Shown here: positions 17,243 through 26,102 of the stretch, piece by piece
Position numbering within the stretch: the stretch's first letter is position 1
How the letters are laid out: each line of letters opens with the position of its first letter
NCBI GenBank assembly: GCA_016714565.1
Contig: JADKDM010000033.1
Location: forward strand, 97,565 to 161,564
Length of the DNA stretch: 64,000 nt
Reading direction: 5' to 3'
DNA from: Candidatus Villigracilis propinquus
GTDB lineage: Bacteria > Chloroflexota > Anaerolineae > Anaerolineales > Villigracilaceae
Translations under genes and position numbers: made by a program
The notes under the pieces: generated by a model
Seen by the model: only the letters and a program-made list of their open reading frames with translations
Database searches by the model: none
Told to the model about the DNA's origin: nothing

Positions 17243-17872
17243 GTGTCCGTCCGTAATGCCATTTTGGGTCTGCTAGCACAGAAACCACGTCATGGATATG
17301 AACTGCACGCCGCGTTCTCGGCAGTGGTTGGAGAGGCAACCTGGGATGTGAAACCTGCCCAGGTCTACACCACCCTCGAAAGGCTGGAGGAATCTGGCCT
17401 GGTGCAGACCAAGTCCGACCTGGGCGAGGGTCGTGAACCTGAACGACGCATTTATGCCATTACTCGCGATGGGCGTGATGCCTTGAAAGGTTGGTTCGAT
17501 GACAGCGTTCCCACCGAGCATCAACGTGACGAGTTTTTCGTCAAACTGATGATCGGACTGGTCTCCGGCGAAGCGGATCCGGCGCGTATCATCCAGACCC
17601 AGCGCTCGCGGTTGTATCAGGAAATGCACGATGCAACAACACAGCGCGATGGATATGACCCACTTGCAGAGATGGCGCAGATCCTGTTGACCGATAAAAA
17701 CATCATGCACCTCGAAGCGGATCTGCGCTGGCTGGACATGATCGAGATGCGGCTTGAGGCGATCAAAGGCCAGCCCTTCCCCGAGCCTGAAATACGAAAG
17801 CGCGGACGCCCCAAGAAAATCCCGCAGGCCACGGTACTGCCTCCAACAGAGGATGTTATAGAGAAAACATAG
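17243..17872 (+). CDS. PadR-family regulator with AT-hook-like tail
   Basis: This 209-residue PadR-type repressor has a winged helix-turn-helix (about 3-85: VRNAILGLLAQKPRHGYEL and VYTTLERLEESGLVQ) followed by a C-terminal helical dimerisation domain (about 95-180). The end carries KRGRPKK (186-192), which matches an AT-hook minor-groove DNA-binding core, an addition I do not associate with ordinary PadR proteins. The GTG start at 17243 has TAGGAG six bases upstream. It heads a run of same-strand genes up to 26930 and probably represses them, including itself, until a toxic or membrane-active ligand binds. Confidence 0.85.
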   Translation: MSVRNAILGLLAQKPRHGYELHAAFSAVVGEATWDVKPAQVYTTLERLEESGLVQTKSDLGEGREPERRIYAITRDGRDALKGWFDDSVPTEHQRDEFFVKLMIGLVSGEADPARIIQTQRSRLYQEMHDATTQRDGYDPLAEMAQILLTDKNIMHLEADLRWLDMIEMRLEAIKGQPFPEPEIRKRGRPKKIPQATVLPPTEDVIEKT

Positions 17873-17903
17873 AGCTTTATTTTTGGAATCATGAAAGAAA
17901 AAA

Positions 17904-18569
17904 ATGAACTTCGATATTAAAACAACGAATTTGAAAAAACTTTCTGCCTGGGCTGGTCTCATTGGTTCAGCGCTGTTTGTGGCGATCTTTTTAGTCGAGG
18001 GTTGGCTCCGCCCGGGGTATAACCTGCTCTCCATGTACGTGAGCGCTTTGGCTCTTGGGCCACGCGGCTGGATACAGATTTTGAACTTCCTGGTTTTCGG
18101 AACGTTATTGTTCCTCTTCACGCGAGGCATTGCGGTTGAATTCCCAGACGGAAAGGCATCGCGCGGCGGGCTGTTCCTTTTGACCATTCTTTCAATAGGT
18201 TATTTTCTTTCCGGCCCGTTTGTCATGGACCCGATGAACACGCCTTTGGATCAGGCGAGCGTTCATGGCACAATACACGGTATTCTTGGCGGGATCGTGT
18301 TTTTGCTCATGCCCATTAGTATCTTCGTGTATTGGCGCAGATTTCGTATTGACCCCCGATGGCAATCCATCCAAGGATGGACGCTTGCGCTGGGAATTAT
18401 CTGCGCCGCCGCAGATATTCTGTTTACTGCCATGTCAAAATCGTCAAGTTTACAAATCGCTTTTGTCAACTGGTTTGGCCTTATTCAACGATCAGTCATC
18501 ATACCGTTCATGGTTTGGATATTTGTCTTTGCAGTGGCGATGTTAAAGCAAAATCAACAAAGCCAGTAG
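17904..18569 (+). CDS. DUF998-type membrane protein
   Basis: This 221-residue protein has six membrane segments. The first part, LSAWAGLIGSALFVAIFLVEGWLRPGYNLLSMYVSALALGPRGW (residues 12-55 in outline), shows the PGY-x-x-xS-x-xVSxLxxGxxG-type pattern of DUF998. The family has no firmly known function. It starts 31 bases after the padR stop and 55 bases before the ABC ATPase, so it belongs to the same operon. It may be an accessory membrane factor or a passenger. Confidence 0.75.
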   Translation: MNFDIKTTNLKKLSAWAGLIGSALFVAIFLVEGWLRPGYNLLSMYVSALALGPRGWIQILNFLVFGTLLFLFTRGIAVEFPDGKASRGGLFLLTILSIGYFLSGPFVMDPMNTPLDQASVHGTIHGILGGIVFLLMPISIFVYWRRFRIDPRWQSIQGWTLALGIICAAADILFTAMSKSSSLQIAFVNWFGLIQRSVIIPFMVWIFVFAVAMLKQNQQSQ

Positions 18570-18624
18570 GATTTTTATAACCTCTTTATTTCAACTGCAA
18601 AGCACGTATCCAAGGAGAAACATC

Positions 18625-19368
18625 ATGTCCAACATTCAAGTGGAAAAACTGACAAAAATTTACGGCTCTGGCTCAACCGCTGTGACCGCGCTTGACCATG
18701 TCAACGTCACGATCAGGGAAGGCGAATTCGTCGCCATCATGGGGCCCAGCGGATGCGGGAAGTCCACGTTGTTGCACCTGCTCGGCGGGTTGGATAAACC
18801 CAGCGAGGGGCATGTGATGATCGGTGGCCACAACCTGAGCGACCTCAACGATGACAAGTTGACCGAACTGCGCCGCCGTCGAATCGGATTTATCTTCCAG
18901 TTCTTCAACCTTATCCCGGTCTTGAATGCAGTGGAGAATGCCGCCCTGCCCGTGACGCTCGATGGAGTGAAACCAGCCGAGGCGAAGCAAAAAGCCGCGA
19001 CATGGCTGACAAAATTCGGGTTGGCTGACCGGCTCTCCAGTCGCCCCGATCAACTCTCCGGCGGACAACAACAACGTGTCGCCATTTGCCGTGCATTGGT
19101 CGCTGAACCGGAACTGATCCTTGCCGACGAACCGACTGGGAATCTCGATACACGCGCAAGCGATGAGATCGCAGGCCTTTTGCGAGATGTCGCCAGGGAA
19201 TACAAACGCACCGTGGTCATGGTGACGCATGACCCGCGCATCGCTGCCTATGCCGACCGTATCATCTTCCTCAAAGATGGCAAGGTCGTGGATGAAACCC
19301 TGCTTGAACGGAAGAACGGAAAAACCGCAGACTTCGTGGCAGGCAAAGTAAAGGAAATGGGAGATTGA
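18625..19368 (+). CDS. ABC transporter ATP-binding protein (MacB/LolD type)
   Basis: This 247-residue ATPase has Walker A GPSGCGKST (about 42-50), the Q-loop near FIFQFFNLIP, the signature LSGGQQQR (about 145-152), Walker B LILADEP and the switch His in MVTHDP. The FFNLIPVLNAVENAALP stretch is typical of the MacB/LolD/FtsE group that drives extracytoplasmic mechanotransmission and not channel transport. AAGGAG precedes the start. The permease follows after one base, so the two are translationally close partners. Confidence 0.92.
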   Translation: MSNIQVEKLTKIYGSGSTAVTALDHVNVTIREGEFVAIMGPSGCGKSTLLHLLGGLDKPSEGHVMIGGHNLSDLNDDKLTELRRRRIGFIFQFFNLIPVLNAVENAALPVTLDGVKPAEAKQKAATWLTKFGLADRLSSRPDQLSGGQQQRVAICRALVAEPELILADEPTGNLDTRASDEIAGLLRDVAREYKRTVVMVTHDPRIAAYADRIIFLKDGKVVDETLLERKNGKTADFVAGKVKEMGD

Positions 19369-19369
19369 C

Positions 19370-21934
19370 ATGAATCTCCAACTCACTCTCGCCGCTCGGT
19401 ATCTGAGCGGACGCAAATTACGAACATTTCTCACCACCCTCGCAGTTGTGTTCGGTGTGGTGGTGATCTTCGGCATGAATATCATTATGCCCACCATGCT
19501 CAACGCATTACAAGTCAACGTGAAAAGCGCTGATGGGGTAGTGGATTTCAGTGTTACCCATATTTCCGGTGACGCGTTCCCGCAAACCGCGGCAGATAAC
19601 CTGCAAGGTGTGGATGGCGTTCGTGTCTATGCCGCTTCTTTGACCCGCACCATTAACATCCCTGCGGATTTCTTCGACAAGGATTCGAACAAGCTCGATA
19701 CCGTGACCGCGCTCTCGCTCGTGGGCATTGACCCCGAGGCGGAACATTCGCTTCGCGCTTTCCCGCTGGTGGCTGGTCGTTACTTACAAACAGATGACTC
19801 TACCTCTGCTGTGATCTCACGCACTCTGGCTGACACGCTCAAAATGGATGTGGGTGACACCTTCCGCATCCCCAGCGCAGATGGCACAACAGAGTTGACC
19901 ATCGTGGGCATCCTCCCGGCCAAGATCACTCCTGGCAACGAGACCGTATGGGTCAACCTGCCTGATGCGCAGTCCATCACCAACGCGCCCGGCAAGGTCA
20001 ATACGATCAACATCAACACGGAAACGATGGCGATGGAAGAACGCCGCGCCGAAGTGCAAGCGAATATCGAAACCGCATTGGGTGACCAGTACCAGGTTGG
20101 GACATTGTTCACCGGAACAGAAGTGTTCGCGTCCCTTGAACTCGCGCAGACGATGTTCAACGTCTTCGGTGTGTTGGCGCTCTTCATGGGCGGGTTCATC
20201 ATCTTCAATACATTCCGCACCATCATCGCTGAACGCCGTCGCGACATTGGCTTGTTACGCGCGCTTGGCGCCAGTCGCCGTACCGTTATTGGAGTGATCC
20301 TTGCTGAAGGTCTCTTGCAAGGCATCATCGGGACCGCGTTGGGATTGGTGCTCGGTTATCTGTTGGGCTTGCTCAGCATTTGGGTGGCAGAGCCGTTCAT
20401 GAGCAGCTTCGTCAATTTGAATCTCGGCATGCCCGTGGTCTCACCCGTTCTCTTGCTTACTTCGATCTTTCTCGGCGTTGGAGTCACTGTTTTAGCCGGG
20501 TTGATCCCTGCGCTTAGCGCCAGCAAAGTGACCCCGCTCGAAGCATTGAGGCCGTCAGTGACAGAAATGCACTTTGACCGGCAAACAGGCCTCGGCTTCG
20601 TAGGAGGCGTGGTCATCATCTTGCTAACGGTAACCGCCATTCTCAGCGGCGAGCCTGCACTCATTGTCCCCGGCGGTTTTCTCTTCCTGTTCGGGTTGGT
20701 GCTCATTGCCCCGTCATTGGTACGCCCGTTTGCGCTCGTCTTTGGCCGTGTGATCGCGTTGTTCTATGCAAAGAAAGGTATTGGCGAACTGGCACAAGGC
20801 AACATCACCCGCCAGCCATCGCGTGTTGCAGTGACTGCCAGCACCAGCATGTTGGCGCTCGCTATCATTGTGGCGGTCAGTGGCATGATCACCAGCCTGA
20901 CAAGTGTGCTGTACGACATGCTGCGTGACAACCTTGGCAGTGACTATATCTTCATCCCGCCTTCCATCGCGCTGTGGGGCAGTAACATGGGCGCTAAACC
21001 TGAATTTGCAGACCAACTCAAAGCAGTGGATGGTGTGGATCAGGTCAGCACGCTTCGTTTTGCCAGTGCGACATCGAATGGGCAGGCGATCTCGATTTTG
21101 GGGATTGACCCCGTCTCTTTCCCAGCCGTATCTGGACTCTACTTCCAGGACTCTCTCTACGCTGACGACGACTCTGCCTACGCTTCCCTTGAAGAGGGAC
21201 GCAATATCATCGTCAATGGCGTATTGTTGACTGGGCTTGGCAAACAAGTCGGTGACACGATCGAGCTTGTTACATCCAATGGCCCGTTGACGTATCACAT
21301 CGTCGCGATGGCGACTGACATGCTGAACGCCAAGATCACTACGGGCTATATCTCGCAGGCCAACCTGCAAGTGGACTTCGGCGCAACGGACGATGTCTAT
21401 CTTCAACTCAACTTAACGAAAGATGCTGACCGCGCTGCCGCAGATACAACCATCCGAAACCTGGCAGAAAATTACCCGACTTTCAAAGTAGTCTCTGGTT
21501 CCGAGTATTACGAATCGCTCCGCTCCCAAATGGATACGGCCTTTAGCGGCTTGTACATCATATTTCTTTTACTGGCTGTTCCATCGCTGATCGCCATGAT
21601 TAACACGCTAACCATCAGCGTGATTGAACGCACGCGTGAGATCGGCATGATCCGTGCGGCAGGCGGCACACGCAAACAAGTCCGCATGATGGTGATTGTT
21701 GAAGCTTTGTTGCTCGCCGCCATTGGAACCACTTATGGCATTTTAGGCGGCTTATATCTTGGGTATGTCATTGTTGTTGCCATGGCTGGTATCTTCCCGA
21801 TGGGCTATGTTTTCCCCGCAAGCGGAATCCTGACAGCGATTGCAATCGGTTTGTTATTTGGAGTGTTCGCTGCAATTATCCCTGCTCGTCAGGCGGCTGG
21901 CATGAATGTAGTCGAAGCGCTGCGATATGAGTAG
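19370..21934 (+). CDS. large ABC transporter permease with two FtsX domains
   Basis: This 854-residue permease has two MacB-type halves, each with an extracytoplasmic MacB_PCD-like domain and an FtsX bundle. Residues 1-410 start with MNLQLTLAARYLSGRKLRTF and include the FtsX core IIAERRRDIGLLRALGASRRTV. Residues 470-854 repeat the plan with VIERTREIGMIRAAGGTRKQVRMM. In total there are about ten membrane segments. This is the duplicated arrangement of LolCDE-like and YknZ-like exporters found in monoderm bacteria. It directly follows its ATPase. Confidence 0.9.
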   Translation: MNLQLTLAARYLSGRKLRTFLTTLAVVFGVVVIFGMNIIMPTMLNALQVNVKSADGVVDFSVTHISGDAFPQTAADNLQGVDGVRVYAASLTRTINIPADFFDKDSNKLDTVTALSLVGIDPEAEHSLRAFPLVAGRYLQTDDSTSAVISRTLADTLKMDVGDTFRIPSADGTTELTIVGILPAKITPGNETVWVNLPDAQSITNAPGKVNTININTETMAMEERRAEVQANIETALGDQYQVGTLFTGTEVFASLELAQTMFNVFGVLALFMGGFIIFNTFRTIIAERRRDIGLLRALGASRRTVIGVILAEGLLQGIIGTALGLVLGYLLGLLSIWVAEPFMSSFVNLNLGMPVVSPVLLLTSIFLGVGVTVLAGLIPALSASKVTPLEALRPSVTEMHFDRQTGLGFVGGVVIILLTVTAILSGEPALIVPGGFLFLFGLVLIAPSLVRPFALVFGRVIALFYAKKGIGELAQGNITRQPSRVAVTASTSMLALAIIVAVSGMITSLTSVLYDMLRDNLGSDYIFIPPSIALWGSNMGAKPEFADQLKAVDGVDQVSTLRFASATSNGQAISILGIDPVSFPAVSGLYFQDSLYADDDSAYASLEEGRNIIVNGVLLTGLGKQVGDTIELVTSNGPLTYHIVAMATDMLNAKITTGYISQANLQVDFGATDDVYLQLNLTKDADRAAADTTIRNLAENYPTFKVVSGSEYYESLRSQMDTAFSGLYIIFLLLAVPSLIAMINTLTISVIERTREIGMIRAAGGTRKQVRMMVIVEALLLAAIGTTYGILGGLYLGYVIVVAMAGIFPMGYVFPASGILTAIAIGLLFGVFAAIIPARQAAGMNVVEALRYE

Positions 21935-21990
21935 GTAGAAAAGGAGAATCAAATGAAAGTTCTTGTATATAGGATTGAAAGGAGATTTAA

Positions 21991-23217
21991 ATGAATCTAT
22001 ACCTGCGCCTTGCATGGCGTAACATTTGGCGGCACAAACGCCGTACAGTAATCATAGTCCTTGCCATGTCGTTGAGCCTGTCGTTGATGATGTTCTATGA
22101 CGGTTTGATGAGTGGCTTTACCGATGCGATCTACGGCAATGCGGTGAAGGTCCTGGGTGGCAATATCCAGGTCCATGCGGAAGGGTTTCGGGCTGAGGTG
22201 AGTTCCACTCCGCTGTTGCCATTGAGCAATGCTCCGGCTGTGGTCAGCGCTGCGGAAGCGAACCCGATGGTTATCGCCGCAACACAACGCATCAATACCG
22301 GCGGTTTGGTTACGAATCGTGAGGGTGCCTTTGCTGTAGCCATCACGGGCATTGAGCCTGAGAAAGAATTGCAGGTCAATATCATCGGTCAAAATGTAAC
22401 CGAAGGACGCAACATCACCAGTGAGGATATCGACAATATTCTGATCGGCAAAGGACTCGCCGATGCCATGAACGTCACAGTGGGTGACCGCATTACCATG
22501 GTCGGACGTTCTCAAAACAAAGAAATGCGTCAACGCACAATGACCATTGTCGGCATCTATGATCTTGGCATGGCAGATATCGAAAAGCAGACGGTGTATA
22601 TCTCGTTGAACGAGGCGCAAGACCTCTATGATTTGACCGCTCCGACCGAAGTGGCGATCTTCCTCCAGCATTTGGGGCAGGAAGATGAAGTTATTACGAG
22701 CCTGCAAGCCAGCACGCCGGGATATGAGATCGAATCATTTCAGGCGAATTATCCCGACCTTGCCTCTGCGATCAACTCCAAAAGCGGTGTGATGAACATC
22801 TTTAGCGTCATCATCATCGCGATTGCAGGCGTGGGCATTCTCAACCTGTTGTTGATGGCGGTCTACGAGCGGACGCGCGAGATCGGCGTGCTCGGGGCGA
22901 TGGGGCTTAAAGCGAATCAGATCGCGGTCTTGTTCATCCTTGAAGGCACCATGATCGGTTTGGTGGGCGTGGCGGCAGGAGTCATCCTAGGCTTGGCGCT
23001 CAACGGATATTTGATGCGCGTGGGCATGGATTTTGGTTCCCTGACACAAACCGCCAGCTATATGGCGCTGATCAAAGACAAGGTCTACCCCACGTGGGGT
23101 GTTGAAAAGTTGCTCATGCGGGCATCCATGGTCGCGATCATCTCTGCGCTGGCATCGGTTATCCCTGCCATCGAAGCAGGGCGGCGCGAACCGGCTGAAG
23201 CTCTGCATTTTGTATAA
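21991..23217 (+). CDS. ABC transporter permease, MacB/FtsX type
   Basis: This 408-residue permease has one N-terminal membrane segment (MNLYLRLAWRNIWRHKRRTVIIVLAMSLSLSLM in outline), an extracytoplasmic MacB_PCD-like domain (about 45-240) and three C-terminal segments with the FtsX core VYERTREIGVLGAMGLKANQI. It is half the size of the preceding permease. GAAAGGAG precedes its ATG. It pairs naturally with the following permease, eight bases downstream, as a heterodimer. Confidence 0.9.
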   Translation: MNLYLRLAWRNIWRHKRRTVIIVLAMSLSLSLMMFYDGLMSGFTDAIYGNAVKVLGGNIQVHAEGFRAEVSSTPLLPLSNAPAVVSAAEANPMVIAATQRINTGGLVTNREGAFAVAITGIEPEKELQVNIIGQNVTEGRNITSEDIDNILIGKGLADAMNVTVGDRITMVGRSQNKEMRQRTMTIVGIYDLGMADIEKQTVYISLNEAQDLYDLTAPTEVAIFLQHLGQEDEVITSLQASTPGYEIESFQANYPDLASAINSKSGVMNIFSVIIIAIAGVGILNLLLMAVYERTREIGVLGAMGLKANQIAVLFILEGTMIGLVGVAAGVILGLALNGYLMRVGMDFGSLTQTASYMALIKDKVYPTWGVEKLLMRASMVAIISALASVIPAIEAGRREPAEALHFV

Positions 23218-23225
23218 GGTGTATC

Positions 23226-24446
23226 ATGATACAAATTTTTAAAATGGCTTTTCGTGACCTGGGTCGCAACCGCCGCAGGAATTTTTTCTCTGCCTTGGCG
23301 GTCGCGATCGGGCTTGCATTGTTGATCCTGCTGTCATCCGTCATTCAGGGTGAAATGGGCAGTGCCATTGAGTCTGCCATTAACCTGCAAAGCGGACATA
23401 TTCAAATTCGAGCCGCATCCTACGATGAGAATAAATCGAGTCTTAAGTGGGAGGACCTCGTAGCAAATCCGGATGAGATCGCCAGCCAGATCAGCGCATT
23501 GGAGCAGGTAAAAGCGGCCACTCCACGTTTGTTCGCGAGCGGATTCCTGTCCACGGGCGATGAATCTGCGGGCGTGCAGATCTACGGCGTCGACCCGCAG
23601 TCGGCGGCGAATGACCCATATCGAAATGGGATCATCAGCGGCGAATTTCTCACCGCTGATGATCGCGAAGGACTGTTGATCGGCAAACCCGCGGCAGAGA
23701 AGCTGCACCTGGTCGTGGGCGATAAGGTCAGCCTCTCGGTCAACACAGCCGACGGGAATGTGCAGGAACAGGTCTTTATCATCCGTGGTATTTACACAAC
23801 CGAAACCTATGGCTTCGATAACGGCACGGTTTTCCTGCCGCTGGCGAAGGCACAGGCGCTGACGCAGACGGAAGGTCACGCCAGCACGATCTTCATCCTT
23901 CTCAAGGATACGGCATATACCGATCAAGTGGTGGAAGCGTTGAAATCTTCATCGAACCTGGAAGTGTTGACCTGGCGCGACCTGAATAAGTTGATCGTCG
24001 AGTTCGAGACCTTGTACCAAGGCTATATCTCGTTCTTCTACCTCATCATCCTTGCCATCACGGCTTCGGTCATTGTCAACACGCTCATCATGTCTGTCTA
24101 CGAACGGACTCGTGAGATCGGCGTCCTCTCTGCCATTGGTATGCGCGGCGGGCGCATCCTGTGGATGTTCCTGACTGAATCCTTCTTGTTGGCAGTGGGC
24201 GGCATCTTAATGGGTCTGGTGTTGGGCGTATTCGCTGTTTACCTCTTCAATATCAATGGGTATTACATTGGCAACATGGGGCTGAACGGAATGTTGATAA
24301 CAGACACCCTCCGCGCCCGCTTGACCATGGATAACACGATCAATGTAACCGTCATGACCTTCATTGCCACGATCCTTTCTGGTTTATACCCGGCAGTGAT
24401 GGCGTCTCGAATGGAGCCTGTACAGGCGTTGCGAGCAGAAAAATAG
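23226..24446 (+). CDS. ABC transporter permease, MacB/FtsX type
   Basis: This 406-residue permease has the same plan as the one before it: an N-terminal segment (MIQIFKMAFRDLGRNRRRNFF), an extracytoplasmic domain with DVxV-type beta strands, and a C-terminal FtsX bundle with VYERTREIGVLSAIGMRGGRI. The two are homologous and probably form the membrane dimer served by the second ATPase at 24477. An A/G-poor spacer of eight bases separates them, which suggests translational coupling. Confidence 0.9.
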   Translation: MIQIFKMAFRDLGRNRRRNFFSALAVAIGLALLILLSSVIQGEMGSAIESAINLQSGHIQIRAASYDENKSSLKWEDLVANPDEIASQISALEQVKAATPRLFASGFLSTGDESAGVQIYGVDPQSAANDPYRNGIISGEFLTADDREGLLIGKPAAEKLHLVVGDKVSLSVNTADGNVQEQVFIIRGIYTTETYGFDNGTVFLPLAKAQALTQTEGHASTIFILLKDTAYTDQVVEALKSSSNLEVLTWRDLNKLIVEFETLYQGYISFFYLIILAITASVIVNTLIMSVYERTREIGVLSAIGMRGGRILWMFLTESFLLAVGGILMGLVLGVFAVYLFNINGYYIGNMGLNGMLITDTLRARLTMDNTINVTVMTFIATILSGLYPAVMASRMEPVQALRAEK

Positions 24447-24476
24447 ATGCGGAGAGAGTCCGCGAGGAGAAAAATC

Positions 24477-25160
24477 ATGGAAGTCGTAAAAATTGAAAAT
24501 ATCACTCGTACCTATCAAATTGGGAAACTGGAAACTCATGCGTTGCGTGGAGTCAGCCTTTCTATTAATAGCGGAGAATTCACAGCCTTGGTGGGTCCTT
24601 CTGGCTCGGGTAAGACCACACTCTTACAAATGATTGGCTGTCTAGACCAGCCCACAAGTGGACATGTGATCGTTGACAGCAAGGATGTCACGAAGCTCAA
24701 TCGCAATCAACGTGCCGACATGCGCAAAGGTCATATTGGGTTTATCTTCCAATTCTTTGCCTTGATTCCCACACTCACCGCCTATGAAAATGTGGAAATG
24801 CCTCTGCTCTTGAATGGACATTCCCCAAAAGAACGTCGTGACCGTGTGATGGAATTGCTTAAAGCAGTTGACCTGACCGAGCGCGCCAATAACCGTCCCG
24901 ACCAACTCTCCGGCGGCCAGCAACAGCGCATCGCCATTGCCCGTGCCCTGGCGACGAAACCCGCCTTGATTCTTGCCGATGAACCCACTGCCAATCTTGA
25001 TACCGAGAACGGCAGACAAGTAATGGACATTATGCAGAAGCTCAACAAAGACACTGGCGTCACCTTTATATTTGCCACACATGACCCGCGTGTGATCCAT
25101 TACGCTAAGCGGGTGGTTACCCTTGAGGATGGTCTTATTGTGAAGGATGGGCCTCAATAA
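24477..25160 (+). CDS. ABC transporter ATP-binding protein (MacB/LolD type)
   Basis: This 227-residue ATPase has Walker A GPSGSGKTT, signature LSGGQQQR, Walker B LILADEP and the switch His in FATHDP. It is most like the first ATPase of the operon. I chose ATG 24477, which has GAGGAG upstream; the in-frame ATG at 24447 overlaps the upstream stop region and would add a charged leader. A small hairpin (24449-24463) lies in the gap. It most likely powers the two permeases at 21991 and 23226. Confidence 0.92.
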   Translation: MEVVKIENITRTYQIGKLETHALRGVSLSINSGEFTALVGPSGSGKTTLLQMIGCLDQPTSGHVIVDSKDVTKLNRNQRADMRKGHIGFIFQFFALIPTLTAYENVEMPLLLNGHSPKERRDRVMELLKAVDLTERANNRPDQLSGGQQQRIAIARALATKPALILADEPTANLDTENGRQVMDIMQKLNKDTGVTFIFATHDPRVIHYAKRVVTLEDGLIVKDGPQ

Positions 25161-25183
25161 AGGCAAAACCAATTCTTGAAAAT

Positions 25184-25204
25184 ACCTGTGCAAAACCTGT
25201 GCAA
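25184..25204 (+). repeat. tandem ACCTGTGCAA pair
   Basis: ACCTGTGCAA at 25184-25193 is followed at once by AACCTGTGCAA at 25194-25204. It lies in the longest gap of the operon (98 bases), between the second ATPase and the first adaptor. It could be a protein-binding site or chance; I see no clear promoter beside it. Confidence 0.35.
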
Positions 25205-25258
25205 TATGGTAAGATTTTATCAATAAATCAGTATTCACAGTGTTTGGAGAATCATCGA

Positions 25259-26089
25259 ATGAAAAAAGTTTTTTGGATCGTACTTAGTATTTTGGCGCTT
25301 ACCGTAGCCGCCTGCGGACAGTCCGCCACGCCTGAAGCCATTCCAACTGTTTCTTTGGATGGCGGTAATTCCTCGACCAACACTCAAACCAGCAGCGGAG
25401 ATTCTGTCTCGGCGGCAGCTGTCGTTGTCCCGTTGTCTGAGGCGCGTCTTTCCTTTACCAGCGTAGGACGAGTCACCTCGGTCAACGTGCAGGTTGGGGA
25501 TAAGGTCGAAGCGGGTCAAATCCTCGTTGAGTTGGACACGGCTCTTCTCGAAGCAAAAGTCAAAGAAGCGGAAGCAAATCTTGCGTTTGCAGAAACCGAC
25601 CTCAAGTATTTAATTCGCGTCACAGGCTGTAAAGGGGAGGGCTGTACACCCAGCCAGAAACATATCGAAGTAGCTGAGAATGAAGTTGCTCGCGCGCAGG
25701 CTTTGGTTGATTCAGCCAAGGCGACGTTGGAAGTGCAATCGCATCTGACCGCGCCGTTTGCTGGTACGGTTGTCTCTGTGGATATTTTCCCCGCTGAAAC
25801 AGTAACCCCCGGACAGATCGTGATCGTGATCGGCGACTTGAGCGGCTATCGTATCGAAACCACAGACCTGAGTGAGCGCGATGTGCCGGATGTGAAAATT
25901 GGACAGGAAGTCAACGTGTTCGTCGATGCCCTGGATCAGGATTTCACCGGCGAGGTCACGGATATTTCCAACATCTCTTCCACGCTTGGCGGAGACGTGG
26001 TTTACAAAGTGACAATTGACTTCGATCAACAGCCTGAGGGCTTGCTCTGGGGCATGAGCGCGGATGTTGAAATCCTCGTTGGAAATTAA
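25259..26089 (+). CDS. lipoprotein membrane-fusion (MacA/HlyD-like) adaptor
   Basis: This 276-residue lipoprotein has a signal peptide ending in lipobox VAAC at about 16-19, then a Ser/Thr-rich linker. It has split biotinyl-lipoyl halves (VNVQVGDKVEAGQILVELD and LTAPFAGTVVSVDIFPAETV), a short helical hairpin between them with a Cys-x4-Cys (GCKGEGC), and a C-terminal beta-barrel ending GLLWGMSADVEILVG. This is the MacA/YknX-type adaptor of tripartite-like ABC exporters. TTGGAGA precedes ATG 25259. It is homologous to the next gene. Confidence 0.88.
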   Translation: MKKVFWIVLSILALTVAACGQSATPEAIPTVSLDGGNSSTNTQTSSGDSVSAAAVVVPLSEARLSFTSVGRVTSVNVQVGDKVEAGQILVELDTALLEAKVKEAEANLAFAETDLKYLIRVTGCKGEGCTPSQKHIEVAENEVARAQALVDSAKATLEVQSHLTAPFAGTVVSVDIFPAETVTPGQIVIVIGDLSGYRIETTDLSERDVPDVKIGQEVNVFVDALDQDFTGEVTDISNISSTLGGDVVYKVTIDFDQQPEGLLWGMSADVEILVGN

Positions 26090-26102
26090 CGAGGAGATAA
26101 AA

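Noticed and set aside
17273..18187. 304-codon minus-strand ORF opposite padR and DUF998
   Set aside because: It is antisense to two well-supported genes and crosses their junction; the product resembles no family.
18673..19518. 281-codon minus-strand ORF opposite the first ABC ATPase
   Set aside because: It mirrors the high-GC third positions of the real gene and has no start signal.
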